From positions 62,001-126,000 of the forward strand of contig JBCBSZ010000004.1 in assembly GCA_039818945.1 (NCBI GenBank): a stretch of 64,000 bases of DNA, in the 5' to 3' direction. Of the stretch, positions 52,678 to 59,603 are shown piece after piece. Positions within the stretch are counted from its first letter, which is position 1; each line of letters starts with the position of its first letter. This DNA comes from JBCBSZ01 sp039818945 (GTDB taxonomy: Bacteria > Actinomycetota > Acidimicrobiia > Acidimicrobiales > Poriferisodalaceae). The notes beneath the pieces were generated by a model. The model saw only the letters and a list, made by a program, of their open reading frames with translations, was not told where the DNA came from and searched no databases. A program made the position numbers and the translations under genes.

Positions 52678-52983
52678 TCAGCGAGCCGGGGGTGCGTGGA
52701 CCATGGAGACCGAGAAGGTCGTGGTCCCGGCGTGCCGGTGGGGAACGATGGCGCGGTACTCGTCGGAGTTCCACCAGCGCAGGCACTCCTCCTCGCTGGC
52801 GAAGCGGATGATGACCGTGCGTCCCGCCTCGCGCTCGCCCTCGAGCACGGTGACGTCGTCGTCGTAGGTGAGGAAGGTGGCGTCATATTGCTTGAGCACG
52901 GGGAAGAAGCCCTTCTCGTACTCGCGGTACTTCTCGGGGTCGGTGACGGTGAAGTGGGCGACGAAGTGGATGGGCTGGCTCAC
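52678..52983 (-). CDS. DUF1330 domain protein
   Basis: The 101-residue dimeric alpha+beta-barrel protein has VAHFTVTDPEKYREYEKGFFPVLKQYDATFLTYDDDVTVLEG and VIIRFASEEECLRWWNSDEYRAIVPHR. This is the DUF1330 pattern with the W-x-S-x-E-Y motif. Function unknown; some relatives are small-molecule isomerase-like. The GTG at 52983 has GAGGAG 6 nt upstream. It precedes the amidase by 4 bp, implying joint expression. Confidence 0.85.
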   Translation of the reverse strand: MSQPIHFVAHFTVTDPEKYREYEKGFFPVLKQYDATFLTYDDDVTVLEGEREAGRTVIIRFASEEECLRWWNSDEYRAIVPHRHAGTTTFSVSMVHAPPAR

Positions 52984-53055
52984 GGTGCGCTCCTCGGTGC
53001 TCGCAAGGTCCGAGGGGGACCGTAGCCGTCTCACCGCCCGCGCTCGATCGGAGCG

Positions 53056-53703
53056 TCAGCGCGCCGACTCCTCCCGGATCCGCTTCTTCGTCGCCGCCCA
53101 CGAGCAGATCGGGCAGGTGGTGAGGTCGTGGTGTCGTGCGGGGCAGTACTCGCGCCCGAAGAAGATGATCTGGAGGTGGCGGTCGTTCCACGTCTCGCGG
53201 GGGAAGACCGCCTTGAGGTCGCGCTCGGTCCGTTCCACCGTCGTGCCGTTCGACAGCCCCCAGCGGGCCGCCAGTCGATGGATGTGCGTGTCGACCGGGA
53301 ACGCGGGCTCGCCGAACGCCTGCGACATGACGACGCTGGCCGTCTTGTGGCCCACGCCGGGCAGCGACTCGAGGAACTCCCAGTCGGGGACGACCTCGCC
53401 GCCGTGGTCCATGATCCGGTGCGCTGCGGCGGACAGGTTCCTCGCCTTGGTCGGGGCCAGGCCGATCTCGCGGATCAGCTCGAGGATCCGGTCGGGGTGC
53501 AGCGCCGCCATCTCTTCGGGGGTGGACGCCTCAGCGAAGAGCGCGGGGGTCACCTCGTTGACCTTCTTGTCGGTCGTCTGCGCGGAGAGCGCGACGGCGA
53601 CGAGCAACGTGTAGGGGTCGGTGTGGTCGAGCGGGATCGGCGTCTCCGGGTAGAGGTCGTCGAGGATCTCGCCGATGCGCTCGGCCTTCTCGGCTCGTCT
53701 CAT
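53056..53703 (-). CDS. nth: endonuclease III-like DNA glycosylase/AP lyase
   Basis: The 215-residue protein has the helix-hairpin-helix LPGVGHKTASVV with catalytic Lys, and the catalytic Asp in FPVDTHIHRLAARWGL. It repairs oxidised pyrimidines. The C-terminal cluster region reads YCPARHHDLTTCPICSWAA: only three Cys, spaced 9 and 2, against the usual C-x6-C-x2-C-x5-C of the [4Fe-4S] enzyme. A TAGGGT box lies 8 nt upstream of the ATG on the minus strand, so the transcript is probably leaderless. Confidence 0.88.
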   Translation of the reverse strand: MRRAEKAERIGEILDDLYPETPIPLDHTDPYTLLVAVALSAQTTDKKVNEVTPALFAEASTPEEMAALHPDRILELIREIGLAPTKARNLSAAAHRIMDHGGEVVPDWEFLESLPGVGHKTASVVMSQAFGEPAFPVDTHIHRLAARWGLSNGTTVERTERDLKAVFPRETWNDRHLQIIFFGREYCPARHHDLTTCPICSWAATKKRIREESAR

Positions 53704-53819
53704 CGGCGCCGACCCTATCGACGCCGTGTGGCGCGGTCAGTCGACCGGGCGATCCCACTCGGCGGGGTGCTCGAGGTCAGGGTCGAGGGGGACCTCGCCG
53801 ACCTTCCGGGCGAAGCGCG

Positions 53820-54977
53820 TCAGCCGGGGACCGGCGCCGGGGCGCCCGCGGCGGCCGTGACGGCGGCGAGGTGCTCGACGAGCGCGTGCTCGTTGGCGCC
53901 GATCTGCAGCTCGGTCACCGCACCGGCGTCGATGTTGCGCTGGACGTCGACGGCGGCGGCGAAGTCCTCGGCCGGGATGGTGGCCCGGACCCGGTCCCAG
54001 TTCCGATCCCACAGTTCGGTCTCGTCCGCCCGATCGCCGGGCACGAGCATCGTGAGCCGGGCGGTGCTGCGGGTCGGATCGGTGGGATGCGGTCGGAGCG
54101 AGAACAGCTCGACGTGGCCCGCCTGCCACTGCACCACCGTGCCCGGCACGAGCACGATCGCCCCGGTGAGCCCGGCCAGCACCTGCCACTCGTCCCTGGG
54201 CAGCTCGGTGAGGTCCCGGACCAGCCGGCTCTTCGGCAGCCAGCCGACGAAGTGGGAGCCGCGCCGCCCGTTGAGCATGGTGTTGGCCGGGAAGTACGGG
54301 GCGATCGAGTCCCGGTGCAGGAACTTCAGGTGGTAGATCTCGAGGAAGCCGTCGGTCAGCAGCTTCCAGTTGCAGTCGAGCTCGTACTCGGTCGCCGCGT
54401 GGTGCGTCATCTCGCCGAGGCCGAGGTCGGTGAGCAGCTCGTCGACGCCGGCGCCGAGCCAGTCGGCGACCGGGATCGGCTCGGCCTCGGGATCACCTGT
54501 CACCCACACGATGCCGTGCCGCTCCTCGCAGGCGAGTCGGCGCAGACCGCGATCGCACGGCTCGGTGGAGAACAGCGGAGCATTGGGCACCGCCCGCAGC
54601 GAGCCGTCCAGGTCGTAGGACCAGCCGTGGAAGCCGCACGACAGGATCCGGGCCGAGCCGGACGGGCGGACCTCGACCGTCGCGCCGCGGTGAGCGCATG
54701 CGTTGAGCATGGCGTGGACCGTGCCGTCGCGGTCGCGAGTGACGATGACCGGGCGCCCGCCGAGCTCGACGGTCACGAAGCTGCCCGGCAAGAGCTCGCT
54801 CGACGCGACCGCCGCGGCCGGGTGGGCGGTGATCGCGGCCAGCTCGGCGCGATGGCGGGCCGGGTCGGTGTACGCCGTCACCTCGACGGTCGAGTGCGAG
54901 GTGGTCGCCGGCGGCGGGCCGGACTCGACGCGGGCGAGGATGAGGTCGCCGATCTCGAGCTCGCGCTCACGGGTCAT
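53820..54977 (-). CDS. Rieske non-heme iron oxygenase, alpha subunit
   Basis: The 385-residue protein has the Rieske [2Fe-2S] motif CAHRGATVEV...CGFHGWSYDLDGSL. The mononuclear iron region is LDCNWKLLTDGFLEIYHLKFLHRD, with the Asp/Glu bridge and two His. It would dioxygenate or mono-oxygenate an organic substrate with electrons from a reductase not present in the window. Its ATG overlaps the UGSC selenoprotein stop (ATGA, 54974-54977), so it is translationally coupled to that gene. A frame of 28 codons after its stop looks coding but lacks a usual start. Confidence 0.87.
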   Translation of the reverse strand: MTRERELEIGDLILARVESGPPPATTSHSTVEVTAYTDPARHRAELAAITAHPAAAVASSELLPGSFVTVELGGRPVIVTRDRDGTVHAMLNACAHRGATVEVRPSGSARILSCGFHGWSYDLDGSLRAVPNAPLFSTEPCDRGLRRLACEERHGIVWVTGDPEAEPIPVADWLGAGVDELLTDLGLGEMTHHAATEYELDCNWKLLTDGFLEIYHLKFLHRDSIAPYFPANTMLNGRRGSHFVGWLPKSRLVRDLTELPRDEWQVLAGLTGAIVLVPGTVVQWQAGHVELFSLRPHPTDPTRSTARLTMLVPGDRADETELWDRNWDRVRATIPAEDFAAAVDVQRNIDAGAVTELQIGANEHALVEHLAAVTAAAGAPAPVPG

Positions 54978-55522
54978 GTCGTCTCCGATGCGGGTCGGGC
55001 GGTCGAGGTGAGGAGGTCGACGCAGGCGGCTGCGGCGGCGCGCGCTTCGGCGGCGAGCCGATCGGGGCCGGCGCTGCTGATCGGGTGGGCGATGGTGACG
55101 AACGGGTAGCCGGGCGCGCCGAGGGTGCGGGCCATGAGCTCGGCCGCGGAGACGAACTTCTCGGTCATGATCCCGACCGACGGGATGCCGGCGAGCTCAC
55201 CGGAGACGGCGTCGTGCAGACTGCACGACGAGCAGCTGCCTCAATCACCGATCCCCGCGACGAGGGCGTGCCAGTGCCGGGCCTGCTTCAGCAGGTCGTC
55301 GCCGGCTGGCGCGCTGTAGTTGGTCTTGGTCAGGCGCGCGACGTCGGCGACGCCGAAGCGGCCCCGGAGCTCGTCGGCGAACGCATCGAAGAACGGCACC
55401 GTGCCGTGCTTGCCGTTCGAGATGATCCCGATCGTGATCCCCTCGAGGGCCGCCGCCGGTGCCGCGAGGCGGAAGTCGGTCGGGGCCTCGTCGTAGGTGG
55501 GGACGAGGACGTCGATGGTCAT
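54974..55522 (-). CDS. UGSC-family selenoprotein (in-frame TGA = selenocysteine 94)
   Basis: Read through one TGA (55241-55243), this is a single 182-residue frame. The first 93 residues (MTIDVLVPTYDEAP...HALVAGIGD) run directly into U-G-S-C-S-S-C-SLHDAV, then ELAGIPSVGIMTEKFVSAAELMARTLG. Sec94 lies in a UGSC motif with Cys97 and Cys100 nearby, fitting a thiol/selenol redox site. A hairpin begins 10 nt after the TGA. GAGGAG precedes the ATG at 55522. It lies 18 bp after the Cys-rich partner gene and overlaps the Rieske gene. The UGSC family is known as (seleno)proteins of unknown function. Without Sec insertion it would give a 93-residue fragment. Confidence 0.88.
55210..55230 (-). promoter_or_regulatory. 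SECIS-like hairpin
   Basis: On the mRNA, CGUCGUGC and GCACGACG pair as 8 bp around the loop AGUCU. The stem starts 10 nt after the UGA and the loop 18 nt after it, with G at loop position 2. Bacterial SECIS elements have this distance and a G in the apical loop, and are bound by SelB. The DNA is a 21-bp perfect palindrome around one base. Confidence 0.75.
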
Positions 55523-55540
55523 GGTGAGGCTCCTCGCAGC

Positions 55541-56593
55541 TCAGCAGTCGATGCAGGCGCCGACCGGCACGGTGACGGCCCGGGACTTCGCGCCGAGCCA
55601 GGGTGGGATCACGGCGCCGAACCCTCCCGCCGGTCCGCCGGCGGCGATGACGAGCAGGTCCTCGGGCGCGGTGAGGGCGGCGTACTCCCGCTCGCCCTTG
55701 TCGGCGACCGCGTTGGCCTTGCCGACGTCGGCCCACTCGCTCCGGCGCACCCGCGCCCGCTCGAAGACGTAGGAGCGGATGTCGGCCTTGGACCAGCCGG
55801 CGGCGTCGAAGTGGGCGCGGAGCTGGGGCGGGACGACCAGGGCGTAGTTGCCGGCCCAGATCGAGTAGTGGCGCATGTTGGCCCGGATCTCGGCCACGTA
55901 GGTGTCGAGGAGCTCGGCCGGGTCGGTCGTCCACTCGTTCATGACCTGGCGAGGACCCATGGCGGCCATCACCGTGACCGCGGAGACGTGGGGGTCGCCG
56001 AGTCGCTCGCCGGCCAGCGACGGCCAGGGCGTGTGCGCTTCGTCCTCGGCGATGCAGAAGCTGATCTTGCCCGGGTGCCCGAGGGTGGCGCGATCGATCT
56101 CGCCGGGGCGCACGTCGAGGAGGTTGCCGAGGATCAGGCGGACGGCGCGGCCGATGCACGTGCTGGCCCGGTCGCTGGGCCCGACGGCGTTGAAGGTGCC
56201 GTCCATGCCGATCTCCGTGCGGATCGGGCCGTTCACGACGACGAGGACGCCGCAGCCGCCGGTGCTGGCGGTGGCACCGTGGAGCAGGAACGACTCGTCG
56301 AGCATCGCGGTGACCGCGGTGACCACGACCGGGAAGTGCATCGGCAGGCACCCGGCCATGACCGAGTTCACGGCGAGCTTCTCCGCCGTGATCGGCCGGT
56401 GCCGCACGGGCTCGACGCCGACCAGGTGGTCGGGAGGGAGCACGGCCCAGTCGAGGCAGGCGGCCACCGCCTCGGGCGTCGGCGCCACGATCGGCAGCCC
56501 GTCGGTCCAGCCCTGGGCGTGGAAGTGCTCCTGGAGCGCCACGTCGTCGTCGAAGCTGACTCGGGCCGCGGTCAGGGTCCGGGTGTCGGTCAT
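55541..56593 (-). CDS. conserved partner protein of the UGSC selenoprotein
   Basis: The 350-residue cytoplasmic protein belongs to no enzyme family I can name. Visible blocks are QGWTDGLPIVAPTPEAVAAC, FPVVVTAVTAMLDESFLLHGATASTGGCGVLVVVNGP and GPSDRASTCIGRAVRLILGNLL. It ends in GACIDC, a CxxC at the very C terminus. Several other Cys are present. With Sec/Cys in the following gene this suggests a thiol-selenol redox relay, which is an inference. The ATG at 56593 has GGGGGGA upstream. It is the first gene of the operon and divergent from the TetR gene. Confidence 0.7.
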   Translation of the reverse strand: MTDTRTLTAARVSFDDDVALQEHFHAQGWTDGLPIVAPTPEAVAACLDWAVLPPDHLVGVEPVRHRPITAEKLAVNSVMAGCLPMHFPVVVTAVTAMLDESFLLHGATASTGGCGVLVVVNGPIRTEIGMDGTFNAVGPSDRASTCIGRAVRLILGNLLDVRPGEIDRATLGHPGKISFCIAEDEAHTPWPSLAGERLGDPHVSAVTVMAAMGPRQVMNEWTTDPAELLDTYVAEIRANMRHYSIWAGNYALVVPPQLRAHFDAAGWSKADIRSYVFERARVRRSEWADVGKANAVADKGEREYAALTAPEDLLVIAAGGPAGGFGAVIPPWLGAKSRAVTVPVGACIDC

Positions 56594-56638
56594 GCGCTCG
56601 TCCCCCCTGCCGACGGCGGCTGCCTTCGCATGGTGGTC

Positions 56639-56660
56639 TAGTATTCGACCCATGGTCGAA
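56639..56660 (+). promoter_or_regulatory. tetR promoter and operator palindrome
   Basis: A TAGTAT -10 box (56639-56644) lies 7 nt before the ATG at 56652. A perfect 17-bp palindrome, TTCGACC-CAT-GGTCGAA (56644-56660), spans the start codon. A bound repressor would block the leaderless tetR transcript. It lies 50 bp from the divergent operon start, so it may also affect the selenoprotein operon. Confidence 0.65.
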
Positions 56661-57257
56661 ACAGTCAAGACGGTGTCGGGGCGGGCATCGAGACGGCGGG
56701 AGCAGCGACGGGCGTTGATCATCGCCGCCGCCGAGGACGAGCTGCTCGAGTCCGGGGTCGCCGGCACCACCCTCGCCGCCGTGGGGGAGCGCGTCGGCCT
56801 GTCCAAGGGTGCGCTCTACTACTACGTCGACAGCCGCGACGACCTGCTCGCCCTCGTGCTCGACGACGGGCTGCGGGCGATCCGTGCGGAGGCCGAACGG
56901 CTGGCCGCCGGGACGTCGTCGCCGGTCGAGGAGCTCGTCGCCTTCGCCCGCGCCCACGTGCGCTGCGCCGTCGAGCGCCCGTCGGGCCCGCTGATCGTCA
57001 GCAACGTCGACCTCCTGGCCGCCCACGACCGCACGGCCGAGCTGCTCCACGCCCACGAGGAGTCGGCCCGCGAGGTCGTCGGGCGTGCCGTCGAGGCCGG
57101 CGAGCTGCGACCCGTCCACCCGGTCGTCGCGTCGTCGGCGCTGTTCGGGGCGCTCAACACCCTGTGCCGCACCTTCGACCCCGACGGCGAGCTCACCCTC
57201 GACGAGATGATCGACGCCACCCTCGACCTGCTGCTGGAGGGGTGGCGAGCGGGCTGA
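56652..57257 (+). CDS. TetR/AcrR-family regulator of the selenoprotein operon
   Basis: The 201-residue repressor has RRALIIAAAEDELLESGVAGTTLAAVGERVGLSKGALYYYVDSRDDLLALVLD as its DNA-binding domain, and a ligand domain of the TetR_C_33-like type. It is divergent from the UGSC operon with only 58 bp between the starts. The palindrome across its own ATG suggests strong self-repression. Control of the divergent selenoprotein and Rieske genes is the most likely role; the inducer would be the substrate or a product. Confidence 0.87.
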   Translation: MVETVKTVSGRASRRREQRRALIIAAAEDELLESGVAGTTLAAVGERVGLSKGALYYYVDSRDDLLALVLDDGLRAIRAEAERLAAGTSSPVEELVAFARAHVRCAVERPSGPLIVSNVDLLAAHDRTAELLHAHEESAREVVGRAVEAGELRPVHPVVASSALFGALNTLCRTFDPDGELTLDEMIDATLDLLLEGWRAG

Positions 57258-57264
57258 GCGGGCC

Positions 57265-57744
57265 TCAGGCGGCGGGGAGGTCGGAGGTCGCCGACCGATC
57301 GCGGGTCGTGAGCCAGGCGGTGAAGCTGGTGATGATGGCCGTCGCCGAGAAGAGCGTCATCAGGGTGCCGGGCACGAAGTTGACGTGGTCGCCCAGGTCG
57401 AGGAACACGAAGTAGCCGACGTCGGCGAGGCCGCCGACCAGCGCGGCGAGCACGACGGCGGCGACCGATCGGCGCCAGATCCACACGGCGCAGACCAGCG
57501 TCACGATGCCGATCCAGGCCAGGTTGAACCCGTGCTGGTTGATGATGGCTCCGACCGCGTCGGGGTAGTCCTGCTCGAGCGTCTCGGGTTCGACCGCATC
57601 GGCGATGCCCTGGACCGCCTCGGGGGTGTCGCGGGCCATGGTCACCACTCCGGCGAAGAGGTGGACCGCGCCCCAGACGACCCACAGCGAGGCGGCCAGT
57701 CGGAGGAGAACCCTGGTCCTCGGGGTGTCGGTGATGGTCGGCAT
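57265..57744 (-). CDS. four-helix membrane protein
   Basis: A 159-residue integral membrane protein with helices LAASLWVVWGAVHLFAGVV, GFNLAWIGIVTLVCAVWIW, VAAVVLAALVGGLADVGYFVFL and FVPGTLMTLFSATAIITSFTAWL. It resembles small uncharacterised membrane proteins near Rrf2 regulators. GGAAAGGATC is a good ribosome-binding site before the ATG at 57744. It is 81 bp downstream of the Rrf2 gene on the same strand, and may be its target. Confidence 0.7.
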   Translation of the reverse strand: MPTITDTPRTRVLLRLAASLWVVWGAVHLFAGVVTMARDTPEAVQGIADAVEPETLEQDYPDAVGAIINQHGFNLAWIGIVTLVCAVWIWRRSVAAVVLAALVGGLADVGYFVFLDLGDHVNFVPGTLMTLFSATAIITSFTAWLTTRDRSATSDLPAA

Positions 57745-57825
57745 CGTTGATCCTTTCCCTGATTCGTAACTGAACTGGTAGCGAATTCGGGCCGAGCTCT
57801 GCGCCCGGCTGACGGCGGTGTGGCT

Positions 57826-58266
57826 TCAGCGGCGGCGCTGGCGGACGGCGGCGATCACGTGGCGACGGACCTGGGCGTCCATCTCGGCGATGCTGACCGC
57901 ATCGAGTCGAGCGAGCATCGCCTGCTCCGCGTCACCCATGACGCCGTTCACGAACCGACCGAGGGCGGCGGCGACGGGGTTCGAGCACTCGTCGGGGTGT
58001 CGGCACAGGAGTTGGGGGTCGTCGCTGACGGCGGCGTAGGCGTCCAGGAGCGTGATGTTGTCGGCCGAGCGGGCGAGCAGGCTGCCGCCGCCGGCGCCGC
58101 GACGGGTCTCGACCAGGCCGGCCCGTTGCAGCTTCGTGAGGACGCGACGGAGCACGACCGGGCTCGTGCCATAGGTGTCGGCCATGATCTCCGAGGTCAG
58201 CGGTTCGCCGTCTCGCGAGGCGAGGAAGCCCAGGATGTGGAGGGCGACCGGGAACTGCTGGTTCAC
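57826..58266 (-). CDS. Rrf2-family transcriptional regulator
   Basis: The 146-residue regulator has NQQFPVALHILGFLASRDGEPLTSEIMADTYGTSPVVLRRVLTKLQRAGLVETRRGAGGGSLLARSADNITLLDAYAAV. This is the Rrf2 winged helix, with the wing Gly-rich block. Two Cys (LLCRHPDECSN, C-x5-C) lie where NsrR/IscR hold an iron-sulfur cluster, but a third is not evident, so redox sensing without a cluster or a YwnA-like role is also possible. A leaderless GTG start at 58266 follows TACATT by 8 nt. Confidence 0.85.
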   Translation of the reverse strand: MNQQFPVALHILGFLASRDGEPLTSEIMADTYGTSPVVLRRVLTKLQRAGLVETRRGAGGGSLLARSADNITLLDAYAAVSDDPQLLCRHPDECSNPVAAALGRFVNGVMGDAEQAMLARLDAVSIAEMDAQVRRHVIAAVRQRRR

Positions 58267-58318
58267 GCCGACCAAATGTAACCGGTCAGGTTGCGATCTG
58301 CACGACTACGGTCGTTCC

Positions 58319-59053
58319 GTGACCGGGCGCTTGGAGCTGCTCCCGGCGGTCGATGTCCGCGGTGGCCGCACCGCACAGGTGGAGGACCACTCGGGTGCCG
58401 TGGCGCCCGAGTTGCTCGACCCGAGGCGTGCGACCCGCGAGCTCCAGCGGCAGGGCGCGGCCTGGATCCACCTCGTCGACCTCGACCGTGCCCACGGTCG
58501 CATCGGCCAACCCGCCCTCCTGGCCGAGCTCGTCGATCTCCTCGACGTGGACGTACAGCTGAGCGGGGGCATCCACGACGACGACTCGCTGGCCGCGGCC
58601 CTCGCCACCGGATGCCGCCGCATCAACCTCGCCACCGATGCGCTGGCCCGTCCTGCGTGGTGTTCCCGGGTGATCGCCGATCACGGCGGCCGGCTCGCGG
58701 TCGGGCTCGACGTGCGGGGCCGCTCGTTGGTCTCCCGCGGGACCGGGGTCGAGGTCGGCGACCTGCACGACGCGGTCGCGTGGCTCGACGCCGCCGGCTG
58801 TGCCCGCTACGTGGTGACCGACGTCGACCGCGACGGATCGGGGCGGGGACCGAACCTCGAGCTGGTTCGCACGGTCCGGAGCCTGACCGATCGCCCCCTC
58901 GTGGCCTCGGGTGGCGTCGCCGACCTGACCGACCTCGATGCGCTCGCGTCGCTGCCCGCACCCGGGGTCGAGGGCGTGATCGTGGGGACCGCGCTCTACG
59001 ACGGCCGCCTCGCGCTGGCCGAGGCGCTGCGTCGGGTCGGCCCGCCGAGCTGA
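58319..59053 (+). CDS. priA: phosphoribosyl isomerase A (HisA/PriA)
   Basis: The 244-residue TIM barrel has LLPAVDVRGGR (catalytic Asp), HLVDLDRAHGR, VQLSGGIHDDDSLAAALATGCRRINLATDAL, YVVTDVDRDGSGRGPNLEL (second catalytic Asp) and ASGGV. It isomerises ProFAR in histidine synthesis. In actinobacteria the bifunctional PriA also replaces TrpF in tryptophan synthesis. No other his or trp genes are next to it. TACGGT at 58307-58312 lies 6 nt before the GTG start. It is divergent from the Rrf2 gene with 52 bp between. Confidence 0.87.
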   Translation: MTGRLELLPAVDVRGGRTAQVEDHSGAVAPELLDPRRATRELQRQGAAWIHLVDLDRAHGRIGQPALLAELVDLLDVDVQLSGGIHDDDSLAAALATGCRRINLATDALARPAWCSRVIADHGGRLAVGLDVRGRSLVSRGTGVEVGDLHDAVAWLDAAGCARYVVTDVDRDGSGRGPNLELVRTVRSLTDRPLVASGGVADLTDLDALASLPAPGVEGVIVGTALYDGRLALAEALRRVGPPS

Positions 59054-59056
59054 GGG

Positions 59057-59584
59057 CTACTCGACGGTCCAGCCCTCGGGGATCTCTCCGCTGACGAGCT
59101 CGTGGGTGTCGGGGTCCTGCTCGATGCCCTCGAGGTGCTGCCACAACATCATCTGGTTGCCCCACGGATCGAGGAACGAGGCGTTGGCGCCGCCGAACTC
59201 CTTCCAGAAGTGGTTGCGCCACAGCTCGGTCCCACCGTTGGCCACGGCGGCGTCCATGATCCGGTCCATCGAGTCGTCGTCGCTGATGAGCAGCCAGGGC
59301 CGCACCGTCCGGCCGCCGTCGTGGAGGCGGGTCGGCTCGGTCACGCCGCGAGGGTCGGGCGCCGCGGCGGCCGCGTTGTAGATCCCCATGTGGAGGTTGC
59401 CGGTCGGCCCCTGGCTGCCGTCGTCGACCTTGAAGTTCTGCCCCGGGACGATGCGCTTGAAGACGCCGGGGACGCGGTCCTCGATCTCCCACCCGAAGAC
59501 CGCCTCGTAGAACGCCTTGCCGGCGTCGACGTCGTCGACCGGGATGTCGATGAAGACCAGGATGTTGGGATACGGCGTGCTCAT
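59057..59584 (-). CDS. VOC (glyoxalase/dioxygenase)-superfamily protein
   Basis: The 175-residue protein has the VOC start PNILVFIDIPVDDVDAGKAFYEAVFGWEIEDRVPGVF and a second half GGTELWRNHFWKEFGGANASFLDPWGNQMMLWQHLEG. The family includes glyoxalase I, fosfomycin-resistance and epimerase proteins. The expected metal residues are not clear, so the reaction is open. TAGGGT on the minus strand is 6 nt from the ATG at 59584. It converges on priA, 3 bp between stops. Confidence 0.82.
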   Translation of the reverse strand: MSTPYPNILVFIDIPVDDVDAGKAFYEAVFGWEIEDRVPGVFKRIVPGQNFKVDDGSQGPTGNLHMGIYNAAAAAPDPRGVTEPTRLHDGGRTVRPWLLISDDDSMDRIMDAAVANGGTELWRNHFWKEFGGANASFLDPWGNQMMLWQHLEGIEQDPDTHELVSGEIPEGWTVE

Positions 59585-59603
59585 GGGCCGACCCTATTCG
59601 ACC

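Noticed and set aside
55241..55522. A stand-alone 93-residue gene ending at the TGA, and a second 64-residue gene at 54974-55168
   Set aside because: Both are in the same frame, the sequence between them is open apart from the TGA, and it carries the UGSC motif. One selenoprotein explains both.
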